Source: Cristatella mucedo
Lineage: Eukaryota > Bryozoa > Phylactolaemata > Cristatellidae
Assembly: GCA_009760855.2 (NCBI GenBank)
Contig: WPIO01000001.1
Coordinates: 8,492,501-8,554,500 of the forward strand
Direction: 5' to 3'
DNA length: 62,000 bases
The notes below the pieces were generated by a model. The model ran no database searches, was not told the origin of the DNA, and saw nothing but the letters and a program-made list of their open reading frames with translations. The stretch's first letter is position 1. Every line of letters starts with the position of its first letter. A program made the position numbers and the translations under genes. Shown in pieces: positions 26,141 to 39,842 of this stretch.

Positions 26141-26699
26141 TCGCAGCCAGAAAATTTTTCAACCCGTGGCCTGATAATCAACTGTCTGGTGCGCTCGAGA
26201 TTGTCACCTTGTCTGTGATATTATAAGGGTATTATCTCCAGATTTGAACACGTGACGTCAGATAAGAAACCTGCAGCAATCACTGCTTGGCCAGAGGTTT
26301 GGCCAAAACTTATTATTGATAGATAAGGATGCATATAAACCAAAATAAAAGAATTTCAATATTAGGGTGGGCTAAACATGACAGCAGCCTCAGATCGTCT
26401 GCGAATATGAACCCGTGAAAAAAGTGCTCGAATCTTACCTCCAGTCTCTATCTGATTTTACCTTGTCATAAGCGAGGCCTTGGCTGATCTTTGTCAGCAC
26501 GATACTCCCTTGCTTCTTCTCTAGTCTCTTCCCCTTTTTTAGTATTCGACGTTTCTGATGAGTTTCAGCAGCATGACACCGAGAGGCCACCTTTTGTTAC
26601 TTGTTTTTCTCGTTGTTGTCATGAGATAGTTGGTCGAATATTCTACATGCTTTGCTCGTCTCAAAGCTCGCCGGTCTGCAATTGTGAGTGAAACAAATA
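26141..26699. other. Unassigned sequence with possible SINE remnants
   Basis: Minus-strand tRNA-like hints occur near 26155-26205 and 26230-26305 (a GTGTTCAAATC box B-like string), too decayed to define. Otherwise nothing is recognised. Confidence 0.3.
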
Positions 26700-26825
26700 T
26701 TTTGCACTGTATTTCATAACTTTTTTATCAAACGAACACACACTGTAAATTTATTTTTATAATGATATGTATTCGTCAGTAACGGAGAGCGAATCAGCAT
26801 TAAATTGCACGTACGTGGTCGTAGT
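26700..26825. repeat. Repeat F copy 1
   Basis: This stretch aligns by eye with 57800-57925: both contain GTATTTCA, an AT-rich body, then ATATATTCGTCAG or ATGTATTCGTCAG, a purine-rich GGAGAGCGAATC-like block and CGTACG. The repeat type is unknown. Confidence 0.45.
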
Positions 26826-27273
26826 ATTGCATGTATGTAGTTGTAGTATGCTGAACTTCTTTGATTTTATAATATGCCCCCCTCCGTGAAGAATCACGGG
26901 CAGATTCAATTTTTGCATGTCCATCGCTGACCAAAGGAAGGTGCCGCATGACTTGTGGCTGGTCATGCTAAATCTAGCAGGTTTCTGGTAAGCCAACTCA
27001 GCTGGAAGAGCCAGGATTACCAGCCGTCACTTCGGAGTGACAGAAAGCAAAGGGGGTCGTAGTGCAGAGAGTAAAAGCTGCTGGAATGTCATAGCCATCC
27101 TGTAAACAGGTTTAAGTTCATATTCCTGTTAAGTTATAGCATTTAAATTTTCACTTTAACCTAAGAGAGCCCATGCTGCTGTCACATGCAAATTAGCAAA
27201 TTATCTCGGCTTTTTTTGACATGCATCGTTGCTGTACCATCATAGCAGTACTATGTAAACTACACCAAAGGTA

Positions 27274-27281
27274 TTGGGAAA

Positions 27282-27341
<60 letters not shown>

Positions 27342-27455
27342 GTGTGCATGCGCGCCTGCTACATATGCTTTTAAATTAAGGGAAAATCTTGCCCAGCTGG
27401 CTAACTACGGGAACGGCAGAAGAGCTATGCCAGCAAGCGCATATAGTTTCGGACT
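27274..27455 (+). repeat. Repeat G copy 1 with (GT)n microsatellite
   Basis: A GT run (27284-27346) is followed by GCGCGCCTGC, ATATGCTTTTAAATTAAGGG and CAGCTGGCTAACTACGGGAA, then CGGCAGAAGAGC. The same order occurs at 29265-29430, so this is a dispersed element carrying a microsatellite. Confidence 0.75.
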
Positions 27456-27653
27456 TAGGGATGGGCTTGCAGACAAACCTAGCTTTTTATGGGGGTAGAT
27501 AAGTTGGGACCTCAAAGGTTTTAAGCATGAGCTAGCTTTAAAAAAGTGAATGTTTTTTTGGATATCACGATGCTGCACATAAAAATGCTTTTGAAGAGGA
27601 AACTTTATTTTGGTGTAGGCTACCCCTTTATTTAGAAATTACAGCTGAAGGGC

Positions 27654-27654
27654 A

Positions 27655-27723
<69 letters not shown>

Positions 27724-27775
27724 GCACACACACACACACACGCACACGTCCATGCATGCACGCACACACACATTC
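27654..27775. repeat. (CA)n compound microsatellite
   Basis: Long CA run with CG and CATG interruptions toward 27773. Confidence 0.95.
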
Positions 27776-29264
27776 ACAGGTGGCTAAGGACCAGACAGTG
27801 GGTAACTCACTGGGGTTGCCGCTACTTGCGGGACCTAAGTAAGTCGTGCAGCAGAACACTCCCCAGTTGCTGGCCTCAGCAGCTGTGATCCGTAAAGCTT
27901 GCAGCCTGGCTTCATGCTTGTAGTTAATTATAAACACAGAAATTCTAAATCGGCCTGTGCAAACTAGAAGAAATGCAAAGCCCGGGCTGTAAAGCCCTCC
28001 GCTGAGCCACCAACAAGTGGTCTTGATAGCTCAATCGGTAGAGCCTCATGCTAAGCATTACAGCCCAGATGGTGACTGACTTTAACATACTGCTCAGTCA
28101 AAACAGGTGAATTGAGCCTAAGTCAGATCTCGGAGGCCAGTGCTAGCTCTTGGCTCCTGATGCTTCGCGGGGCATCTCGGCACCCGTGGGGCACCAGACT
28201 GCTAAGAAGCTTTCATAACATTTAGATCAATTACAGAGTATAAGTGCCTGAACCTGGAGCTAGGGACTGGATAACTAGATAAATTTGCCCCCACGTTATA
28301 CTAGACTTCAAAGGATGCCCCCCTCCCCGACGGCCCAAGGAGATGATGTCAAAACCAGTCAGCCAAACTCCTGCTGGCACCGGGAATAAGACCGAGCTCA
28401 TCACTAAGCCTAGACATTGGCAGTGCTGCCCAGGCTAAAAGCAGTGACAAACTGTCATCAAATCAAGCTTAGTCTGCTGGGGCTGCCTTTTGCAATAGCC
28501 AAATCATTGGTGATCGGTCTTTGCTGGGCCTGGACAACGCAGATATGATTTTTCTGGGTGCTTGGGTAGCGTCAGCCGGGCGCCAATCGAGTTTGGCAAG
28601 TCTAAATGTGACTTTCTTAGCCAAGATCCTGTACCCACACTGGATGTGGGCACAAATGCCAACCTTAAACATTTAGCACTACTGAATAGTAGCCAACCAC
28701 TTTTCTGCATGCTTCTGGGTAGTACTGGTGATGGTTTAATATTTTCCATATGCAACAGCAGTAGTGAACAGCTTTACATCAATTCGGTAGGCATTCATGA
28801 AAAGACCACTATGAGGATTTTTCATTTCACAGCTGTTTGCAGATAACGTTCTGTAGTACCCAAAGAAGTGTCCGAATTGACTTTGAAAGCAAAATCCCAT
28901 CGGAAGGTATGTTTCAAGAGCAGAAATTTGTTTAGAGATTTTTGCAAGCCGTCGGATTTCCAACAACAGATGCTCTCATGGTGCTGTGTTTATACGAACA
29001 TGGAGAAAGGCAGACGACCGAGCCCTTGCTCCTTTTGATGGATCCCAAGAATCCCATTATTATAGTCCCATTATTCCCCTCCAGCTTTCCTATGATTGGC
29101 TGCCAATCGTACGGCAAAGGTCTTTTGTTTAATTTGGCTTATCCCCTGATGGGTTGCCCCGGTGCTTAAGATTTGTACATGATGAACATTCTGACAGCAC
29201 AGCTAACTATTTGCTGTCTTCTTGCAGACATAAATACCAGGCACATTCGCGTCATGTTCGTGTG
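27776..29264. other. Unassigned sequence with a tRNA-like fragment
   Basis: Plus-strand open frames at 28562-28846 and 28942-29169 lack recognisable domains. A tRNA-like box A lies at about 28029-28046. No confident gene. Confidence 0.3.
28018..28090 (+). pseudogene. tRNA-like 5' half (pseudogene or SINE head)
   Basis: TAGCTCAATCGGTAGAGC (about 28029-28046) is a good tRNA D-arm/box A. No box B (GGTTCGANTCC) follows at the right distance, so this is not a functional tRNA. It shares the box A string with 60845-60915. Confidence 0.5.
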
Positions 29265-29291
29265 TGCATGAGTGATCGTGTGTGTGTGTGC

Positions 29292-29341
<50 letters not shown>

Positions 29342-29430
29342 CTGCGCGTATGCTTTTAAACTAAGGGGAAACCTTACCCAGCTGGCTAATTACCGGAACG
29401 GCAGAAGAGCCATGCATGCAAACATACAAA
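29265..29430 (+). repeat. Repeat G copy 2 with (GT)n microsatellite
   Basis: A GT run (about 29277-29336) is followed by GCGCGCCTGCGCGTATGCTT, AAACTAAGGGGAAACCTTAC and CAGCTGGCTAATTACCGGAA. It matches copy 1 at 27274-27455. Confidence 0.75.
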
Positions 29431-30027
29431 TCTTCAGTGGAGCAAGAACAACTGCAACTCAGCAGCCTCCTTCACGGTGCCTGCAATTACAAAAAATATT
29501 TGGCGTCTAGGTTGTGAAACGAGCTCATACATCAGCATCAGCTGTCTTGAAAACTCGGATGCATATACGTTAATGCAGCTCTTCCTAGATAGAGCTGGCA
29601 GCCAGAACCCCACATCTCCCTGTGGGACCTGTCAGAATGGGTATGCCACACTGACAGTGAGGTATAACCTTCAACCCAGCCGAAAAAGCCAGCTAAAAGG
29701 CATCGTCTAAGATTTTTCTGGCATATGATATGTAACACGAATCACCAAGCAAGTATATGATCATTTAGGTCCTGGCTGTTGCTGAATATAAAATTGCAGA
29801 CCAAAGATTGACTATGCTTGTTGCAAGTCTTCTGGTAAATTATGTGGCAGTCCTGTAGCGAAGAGAAAGTCACATCGACCATTAATTACATAGACACAAG
29901 TAAAACTTGTACCTAGATTTGCCATCACAAAAGTTCACACCCCACTAGGGCTTACGGTGTATAATGCAAGCAGAGATGTATTATGAGCCTGCTAGCCACC
30001 AAATATTTTATGACATTGAAACACGTT
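29431..30027. other. Unassigned sequence
   Basis: Nothing recognised. Confidence 0.4.
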
Positions 30028-30292
30028 ATAAATGTATGTATATAAGTAAGTATGTATGTATGCACGAATGTATGTACATTGTATGTATGTGAGTGTGTGT
30101 ATGTATGTACGTAAGTATGTACATATGCATGTATGTATGCATGCATACACACATGCATGCTTGTGTGCATGTATCCATGCATGTACGTATGTATATGTAT
30201 GTGTGTATGCATGTATGCATGCATGTATGGACGTATGTTTATATGTATATATGCATGCATGTAAGTATTGTGTATGCATATATGTATCTCCA
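30028..30292. repeat. Degenerate TATG/CATG tetranucleotide array
   Basis: About 260 bp of TATG, TACG and CATG-type units with substitutions. Met/Tyr/Cys and His/Thr-rich frames on both strands are produced by the repeat. Confidence 0.95.
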
Positions 30293-30974
30293 ACTGTAAA
30301 TCCACAAAGACTAAGAGGGTATAGTGCAGAAGAATTTTCTATAACAAACCAAAAGCCGAAGTAGATTGCAGTATGCATTTGATAGTTAACAAACAGTGGC
30401 TCATTCTCCAGTCTGAGATCCATGTTCCTGCCCTTTCCAATTATTTTACGGTTCTTGGACTAGTTTCTCATTCAGCCGCTAGCTCTGCTATAAGATACTT
30501 TTCTCCAAGCCGATCAAAAGAGTGAGAGTGCATGCTTTGTATTTTTGCTTAGGTTGTGAATAGTAATGAGACTGCTTTCACTAGGCATTACATCGTCGCT
30601 TCAATCACTTTGAAGCGGTGCTTGTGTCCAGCTGCTAGTGTCGGTAATGCTGCAGTACTGGTGTGAGGGGGAGCAAAGTAGTACGGATCAGCAAAGCTTC
30701 ACGTCATATAGATGCCCTGCTGGACGTTGCATGGTTTTGCAAATCAGATCTTTAGGAAGCATCGATGATTAAAGTTTAGTAAATTATAATTAAAAACTGA
30801 AAGTGGACAGAGTGAGAGAGAGAGATAGAGAGTCCTGATGATGGCAAGGAGAGGCAGAGTGAGCAGAGCAGAGGATCACATCGAGTTCAAGTTAATGATC
30901 CGGCACCACCGTGTGTGAAACTTGGATGCACGAAGCTCCCTTACAATTAACTCTCGAAAGCTGCCTCCAGCAAG
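30293..30974. other. Unassigned sequence
   Basis: A short GA stretch lies at 30812-30832. Nothing else recognised. Confidence 0.4.
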
Positions 30975-31247
30975 GTCAACACATCTATTTATCATAGCAT
31001 TTAGTGGGTCCGTGTGATGCGTCCTTCGTGTGCTTAGGCATGCTGACACTGTGCATGGTGCCACTAACCATACTTGTGTGCCGACCCTGTGAATGTCACC
31101 CCTAACCATGTTATTCTTGCTGTTTATTTAGCATGCTACCACTAACGACAAGATCATGCTTCCTTTGCAGCTAATGTAAAGTGTCTAGACAGAAATTGAG
31201 TTCTCCGAGGGTGCTATATCAAATGTATTATCAATATTATTATTAAA
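30975..31247 (+). mobile_element. LINE A 3' UTR and terminus
   Basis: TTTAGTGGGTCCGTGTGATG, the GCTGACACTGTGCATG block and TGTAAAGTGTCTAGACAGAA followed by an AT-rich ATTATTATT tail correspond to 46800-47056 of the best copy. It is 5'-truncated just before the end of the coding region. Confidence 0.85.
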
Positions 31248-31584
31248 GTATATTTCCTCCATGGCTTGATCCTAGATGAGAGCTGGCCAAATGTTGCACC
31301 AGTAAAAGTTTGGGACTGACTTGATGCATGATTAGCTCGTTAAAATGTCGTCTGCGAATTGCAAATGCGGCTTTTGAAGTCCTCCAATGCAAAGCCATGC
31401 ACAGGAGTCAAGGCTAGGAGGTCTAGATAGGAAGATGAATACCATGTGACTAACAGCCGACCAAGCTAGCTAATTAACTGCTAATCGAGATTGGTTACTC
31501 ACTGAGAATGTGTTGCACGATTGAAGTTAACTGTAGCGTATTAAGCGACCTCATTTTTAGTGTCACGTGCTGCTTTCGTCCCAC
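31248..31584. other. Unassigned sequence
   Basis: Nothing recognised. Confidence 0.4.
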
Positions 31585-31665
31585 TTGCAGCAGCAATTAA
31601 GGATTGCATACTACAGGTATTTGAACCCACAGCCTGAGTTTTGAAGTGTGAGTTCACTGCGTTTA
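31585..31665 (-). mobile_element. SINE1 copy, partial
   Basis: The minus strand has AACGCAGTGAACTCACACTT, then CTGTGGGTTCAAATACCTGT (box B) and a decayed tail. The organisation matches SINE1 but the tail hallmark is weak. Confidence 0.55.
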
Positions 31666-32829
31666 CTTTATTATTATATTCTCAATTACTATTGCTGTTA
31701 CTATAAAAAAGTTCCTTTGCTTGGTGCTAAGCAGGCTAGCGTTATACTAGGTTCAACATGTGAGAAGTAGTAAGAATCAATGCACTAGATTGCTTGATGT
31801 AGCTGTGCTAAGTTGAATTGCCGAGCTGCATTTCCAATGGTCCCCTTCCACTGAGGATGAATCTTGGAGGGGCCATCGTACGTATAAATCTGCTCCAAGT
31901 CTGGTTCACATGCATCTGACACGTGAAGCCGGTTGCAATAGCCGAATGCACTTTCTGAATTGCAGCCCAGCCTGGCAGCTGGACCAAGTGACTTTTTGGT
32001 TTTGTTAAAGTTAATTTGGCATGTCTGCCAGCTGGCCAAACCCAGACAGCTTTAATGTAGTACAAACGTGCTATTCTTCTAAATTCTTCTAGTAACACGT
32101 CGTATTAGGCTACTCTGCTCGTTCTGCCGAAGGTATTGGCAAGTGGTGAGCTTGCGACCACCAGGTCAGCTTAAGGCTAGCTGCAGATTCACCAGTGTGC
32201 CACCAGCTGCAGCTGCACAGTGGCTTGCAGTCGATAGCTTTAGCAGGTCACTGCAGTTCCGAGAAAGATCAGGAAATTCCGGGAACAAACATCACTATGG
32301 CTGTCCGGTAGCTTAAGATGTTGCTTGCCGGTTCAAGCTGCTACACCTGCTGGGGCAGTCACATGCTCTCCTTCGTTGGATTTCCATGTGCTTGCCTCTA
32401 AGGTGATCGCCTGGTGGTCAGCCTCACAGCACCTTTATTGCTTGAGGTCAGATAGGCTTTAGAACTTTGCTCTGGTCAATGGACACTAACCATAAAGGAG
32501 GTCTGCTTTACCAGTGCGACATGTGCATCAATACTTGACTGAAGGTGCTACACAAGTCAGAGGTCATCATGGAGCAATGTATCAGCCTCCAGGAGATCTC
32601 ACCGAGGTGATCTTAGCTCCATCCCGGCTCGGCAGTTTCCGAACAGTTCGGTTAGCTCCGTGGACCGGTTTGCAGCATTAGTTACTAGGCAGGCGCGTGC
32701 TCACAGTGATTCGTCGCACGATGTCAATGTTAACGGCCTTTAAACCGAGACTAAAGTCGGCAGCATAAGAGAAGACATACGTGCTTGGCTGTCGTTGCTG
32801 CTTCAGATGCTTCAAGATAAATAGGCTGA
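31666..32829. other. Unassigned sequence
   Basis: Overlapping minus-strand frames at 31785-32098 (84 and 96 codons) have no recognised domain. No repeat family seen. Confidence 0.35.
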
Positions 32830-32920
32830 TCAATAATAATAATAATAATAATGCATTAATCTACCACCCTGAGAGAACTGAATCTCGTTCTAGGCACTTT
32901 ACATATGGCATCAGTGAAAA
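32830..32920 (-). mobile_element. LINE A 3' end
   Basis: A (TAA)n start followed, on the minus strand, by ATGTAAAGTGCCTAGAACGA and GATTCAGTTCTCTCAGGGTG. Truncated to about 90 bp. Confidence 0.8.
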
Positions 32921-34639
32921 CTAGATGCATTTGGCTACGCATTAGTGAAACTGCACTAAACACACATATTTTGTTAGGGAGTTGTCTCCACTGACAGTCA
33001 GCCCTGTTGGTCCGTCATCGCTCCTGGCTACATGCCTCCACATCTTTTATGGACGCGATGGTAGTTCACTCTCATCTTAGTCTCCTATTCTTGTTTACTC
33101 ACACCTGTTCAACATACGAGTAGGTGCGCCCACTGCTGTGCTGCCTGCTCTGTGGCAAGGTCGAGTACATAAAGGGCTACACTTACAGCCATTTTTCTGA
33201 GGCCTTTCTGTCGCCATCGAGACCAGCTACAAATAAAAACAACCGTGCCACTTCGATGATGTGGGACATGCAGCTGGTGCCATCCTGGCCCCAGACCTGC
33301 CTCTCTAGCGGGGGGGGGGGGGGGTAGGTGCAGCAGGGGTGAAGCTTTACTAAAGTTTGCACTGATATGCTTTCGGTGTGTTGCTGGGGTAAGCCAGCCT
33401 CTGTCTAACTGGGCCATTGTGTCAAGGCCCAGCTTCTACACTTACTAGGATCAGTACCACTAGTTTAAGAATAGAGAGATCTTGTTTCTGTAGGTAGTTG
33501 GGTTCCTGCATTTCATGGGCTGCTCTCATGTTCAGTCTGGATCGCTTTGATCCACACTATCGTTGCAGGCTTTTGCTGCAGGTTCCCTTGCATTGTCCCT
33601 TGCATTGCCCCTTGCATCAATGACAGCTCCTGCAGAATTCCATTTGTCCGAGGCACGAGGCACAAGCACATCATTGCTTAGACCAAGCCGGGCTCGGAAG
33701 GGGAGCTGGCACTCACCAGAGACCCACCAAGGCCATGTGATAGGCAGCACGAAGACCTTGAGGAGGACGTGCTCGCAGCTCTGCCTTGCTGGAGGCAGAC
33801 CCAACGAGACTTCGAGTCAATGGCAGACCGGCTTCGGCTGCTGCTGCATGCGCCGCGAGACGGCATTCTGTCGAGCTCACTCCATCCGGTCTCCAGCTTG
33901 GACGACGCACGAGCCGACCACCGACAGAACCAAAACCTGCAAGAGGGGTGCTGTGGCGGCGCACCTGCCATGCCGTTTCTGCAATTCTCGGGCAGATATT
34001 TGGCCGTTGTGAGAGAAGCTCACCGTGCAGCATCACTGCCCATCTCAAGCAGTTTTGACTTTCATAAGGGCAGCTAATCATTTCCATGCTGAAGGAGCAT
34101 GGCCGGTGGCCAAGATGCCTGGCGTGTCCCGATCGAATTGGTCCCAGGAAGTCATGGTACCGGCTGCCGCCACCTGCTTGTATTTGACGTAACAAAGCAA
34201 AGATTGAGCAGAGCCGGCTGCCTCAGCTATGTCGCTGATGTCGAGTCTTGGCTGCGTTCACCCCGTTCACCCAGCATTCAAGCGGCAGCGGAGACATTGC
34301 TACTGCTGGACTCAAAAACGGGTCCTGGGTAGTGAAGTGTAAAGGACCTTACAGCTGTGCTTCGACATGGTAGCACGCCTGCCTGTCTGTGCAATTTACG
34401 AGGAAGGTGGCAAGTGCACATCCTCTTCCTCAGCTGCCTTTAAAGCTCTGGTGCGCATTCACCGTGTCGACAGTCAGTGCGAGGGCTTCACCGCTCTTCT
34501 CGACCAGTTCAAGCTCGGTCGTGTGGAGCTAGAAGAGATGCATACATACTAATGTCCTTGGCTATACTGTCTAGCACACGAAGCAGCCTCGATATGAGAG
34601 TGCAAGAACATGGGATTTCGACAGATTGCCTAGCCCTAT
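32921..34639 (+). other. Open-frame-rich, GC-richer segment; no gene assigned
   Basis: Plus-strand frames at 33124-33327, 33769-34077, 34099-34332 and 34367-34552 are open over 60-100 codons each, and their minus-strand shadows are Ser/Arg-rich, as often seen opposite real coding DNA. The last frame ends at TAA 34550-34552. I recognise no domain and did not find consistent in-phase splice junctions, so exons are possible but unproven. A 15-base G run interrupts at 33310-33324. Confidence 0.25.
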
Positions 34640-34722
34640 AATAATAATAATAATAATGCACTTGATAAAGCGCCATCAGAGAACTCAATCTCTTTCTAGG
34701 CGCTTTACATTTGCTGCATAGC
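34640..34722 (-). mobile_element. LINE A 3' end
   Basis: A (ATA)n tail followed, on the minus strand, by AAATGTAAAGCGCCTAGAAA and GAGATTGAGTTCTCTGATGG. About 80 bp, immediately left of a LINE B tail in the opposite orientation. Confidence 0.85.
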
Positions 34723-34737
34723 TGGATACTGGCACAT

Positions 34738-34948
34738 CCTTTTCAGCGGTCCTGAGCTGCTACTTCTATGCTACTCACTACCTCAACTGCTCTCTGCTTC
34801 CCACTTTCTCTTTGTTGCGTGAGACGAAGTCTGTTGGCTACCGAATGCATACCGAAAGCCGCTTAGGCTGTGAGTGCGCTATACTAAACTCTCATGCATA
34901 ACACCCACACGGTCTTTATGACTTTGTGGAGTTACAGACGGAGATACA
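34738..34948 (+). mobile_element. LINE B 3' end
   Basis: CAGCGGTCCTGAGCTGCTAC, TGAGACGAAGTCTGTTGGCT and GAGTTACAGACGGAGATA match the minus-strand 3' region of the LINE B at 52811-54904. It is truncated at its 5' side and ends without a poly(A), in a 20-bp tandem duplication. Confidence 0.8.
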
Positions 34949-34983
34949 TTGGCTGCAATTATCATACATTGGCTACAATTATC
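34944..34983. repeat. 20-bp tandem duplication at the LINE B 3' end
   Basis: ATACATTGGCTGCAATTATC is followed directly by ATACATTGGCTACAATTATC with one mismatch. It sits exactly where the LINE B tail ends. Confidence 0.9.
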
Positions 34984-35209
34984 TCACTTTCGGCATTGTG
35001 TAGCCTCCAGCTCAGCCCAGTAGTATCTGAAGAGCAGGCCCGTAGGTACGTTGGGCTCCAGCATCGCCCATGGAAGACTATCCGGAAGCCGCACAACCCA
35101 GAAATGCTGCCTGGTGTACCCTTTAGCCACACCCTATGCCCCTCAAAGTCTGATAGTCCCTCAGCTTCCAGAGGATGGCCTGCCATATTTTCCAGTAGTT
35201 AAAATCTGA
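34984..35209. other. Unassigned sequence
   Basis: Overlapping frames on both strands without recognisable motifs. Confidence 0.4.
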
Positions 35210-36250
35210 TTGTGCTTGTACAGATTTTTGCAGCACACGTGTCATCAGACGTCCATGAACTTTATATTCAGCAATCATGGACATGTGTAAGTAGAATTAT
35301 CAAATCAAAATCAGAAATGAACTCATGCAGTAACATACAAGCAGAGATAAACTCGAATTTAAAATGTTAACGTTGATTCGCCAAGTATTGGCTTGGTTAT
35401 GGTATTTACAAGGCACAACGCTGCACTGTAAATGAAGCTGTTTACAAGTAACAAATATGTGAACCTCAGCAAGCTGCAAACATGTACCTTGATGTATGAA
35501 TGTTCAACAAGTTAGAACACAAGTCATATACTGACTGATCGATAAAATTGTTAAACGGAGCAAAATTCTTACACTGACTTACAAGGCTCATCATGGCTCG
35601 GCTCCTTCATATCTAGCGCAACTGCTGATATCAGTTTCAGCCTCCTCTTGCACTCAGGTCCTCTATTGACGATAAATTAGCTGCTCCACTCATCGACTTA
35701 CAAATCGTTGGCGACAGAAGCTTTTGCTCCGAAAGTCCTAGAATTTTTATTTCACTTCCACAATTCTTACTCAACAACATTTCTAATCTCCTGATGCCAA
35801 CTGTGGCAATCCTTTACATCCTTCGGGGGGAGCTACTTCCATGCTACTCACTTTTTTGACTGCAGTCCTGACTTAGCCATCTTTCTCACTTTCTCTAGTT
35901 CCATGAGATAAAGTCTGCTGGCTACCATATATGCCTAAAAAGCCTCTTAGGCTTTGAATGAGCTATAAAAAAATTTACTGAGTAACAAGCATTTAGTCTT
36001 TGCAGCTTTGTGAATTTACCTACAGAGATACACACTGTAGTAAATATGTTGCTTCTGGCTTACTTCTCTGGTGGACATGGTTTGTATAATAATTTGTTAA
36101 TGCCTTCGTTTGACATGGACATCGTCACAACTTCAGATCTCATTTCCAAAATATTTTTTTCTTGGAAGATATTCTAAGCAAGTATTCAGTGTCTGGACCA
36201 ATCTTCTCAGTATTTTATAAACAGTTACTCTTCAAGCTAAATCTGAAGCA
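35210..36250. repeat. Repeat E copy 1 (split by LINE B)
   Basis: The left part (about 35210-35535) and right part (about 36040-36250) align by eye with the contiguous stretch 47390-47900. Shared strings include ACAAGGCACAA...CACTG/ACAATGCACAA...CACTG and CTCAGCAAGCT/CTCAACAAGCT on the left, and TATGTTGCTTCTGG/TATGTTATTTCCAG with TTCAGATCTCATTTC/TTTAGATCCCATTTC on the right. The LINE B fragment at 35545-36030 lies between the halves. The family is unknown. Confidence 0.55.
35545..36030 (+). mobile_element. LINE B, 5'-truncated, inserted in repeat E
   Basis: Translation near 35575-35630 gives LTYKAHHGSAPSYLAQLL, the segment after the RT domain of CR1/L2-like LINEs. Downstream the sequence follows the LINE B 3' region (GCTACTTCCATGCTACTCAC; CATGAGATAAAGTCTGCTGG; ACCTACAGAGATACA). 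The frame is broken by stops. Confidence 0.75.
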
Positions 36251-38886
<2,636 letters not shown>

Positions 38887-39029
38887 GAAAGAAAGAAAGG
38901 GAGAGAGTGAGGAGAAAAAGCAAATGGATGGAAAGGAGTGTGCATGCATGTGCACGCATGAACGTGTGTGTTTGGGTAAGTGGGTAAGTGAGAGAGTGTG
39001 TTTACACAGGTTAGATTAGGAGATTGGTA

Positions 39030-39430
39030 ACATTAATAATAATAGTTATTATTATTCTAATTTAGGCTTTTGCAGAGCAATATAAGAGAACTAAATCTCT
39101 TCCTAGACACTGCAGAGGCTGCAAAGGAAGCACATCAATGGCTTAGTGGTAATGTGCTCAATGTCAGCATGCAAGAGCAAGCTAAAGGCAATTCATACTA
39201 ACCCAGTAAATGCTGCGAGGAACAGCTGAGGATTTAGGTTTCTTTAAATGCCGTCAAGCCATGGGATGTCGTGAATGTCGTGACATGGGAATCGTGCCAT
39301 GGGAAGTCAATCGGGAGCGATTGCCAGGCTTTGGGCGCATGCGAACCTAAGGTATGGTCTCCAAAGGATTTGAGGATGATTAGAGGCACGGCTAAACGAC
39401 TTGGGTCAGAAGTGGAGAAGATAAGGCACA
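39030..39430 (-). mobile_element. LINE A, divergent 3' part
   Basis: On the minus strand a decayed terminus (AGTGTCTAGGAAGAGATTTA, AT-rich tail at 39030-39058) is preceded by coding sequence giving LKSFGDHTLGSHAPKAWQSL at about 39310-39375. This matches the LKSFGDRAF...APxAWNSLP block of the best copy. It is more diverged than the other copies. Confidence 0.75.
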
Positions 39431-39524
39431 CAAAAAGTAGTTGCTGAAAAGTAGGAAGAACAAGAAGAAAAATAAAACGAGAAAGAGAAAGGAGAACATA
39501 AAGAGAGTGGTCTACATGTTTCGG

Positions 39525-39668
39525 AAGTTGATCGCGACCTAGGGATAAGGTGCATGTATTTTACGATCCAGGTCGCAGGTTCGAGCCTCACGGCAGACAA
39601 CTCCTTATTTCTCACGCAAGCGGGAGAGTTGGCGGCTAGGGCTTTTTACCCTCTATATAAATGAGTTT
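39525..39668 (+). mobile_element. SINE1 copy
   Basis: The head reads GATCGCGACCTAGGGATAAG, box B is GGTCGCAGGTTCGAGCCTCA (39570-39589), and the tail is a variant GGCTAGGGCTTTTTACCCTC ending TATATAAATGAG. Confidence 0.7.
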
Positions 39669-39842
39669 GTTGGAGCAATTGACCTTGGTTTTTCTTTGTA
39701 TGAGTGGAAAGGGAAATGGACAGAGGAGCATGGCTTACTTGCTTGCGAAATGTAGCCAGCAGAGGAATCCGCAAAGCTCCAGGGGTGGCCAGGAATTGAA
39801 TAAAGCTAAAAGAAGCTGAATCTTTAAAGGGCTGATGCATTT

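Noticed and set aside
29992-30423. 143-codon minus-strand His/Thr/Tyr-rich frame
   Set aside because: Generated by the TATG/CATG tetranucleotide array.
34099-34552. Small-GTPase-like gene (VFDVTK and AFKALVRIHR strings)
   Set aside because: No P-loop or NKxD motif is present and spacing is inconsistent; the resemblance is too weak to report.
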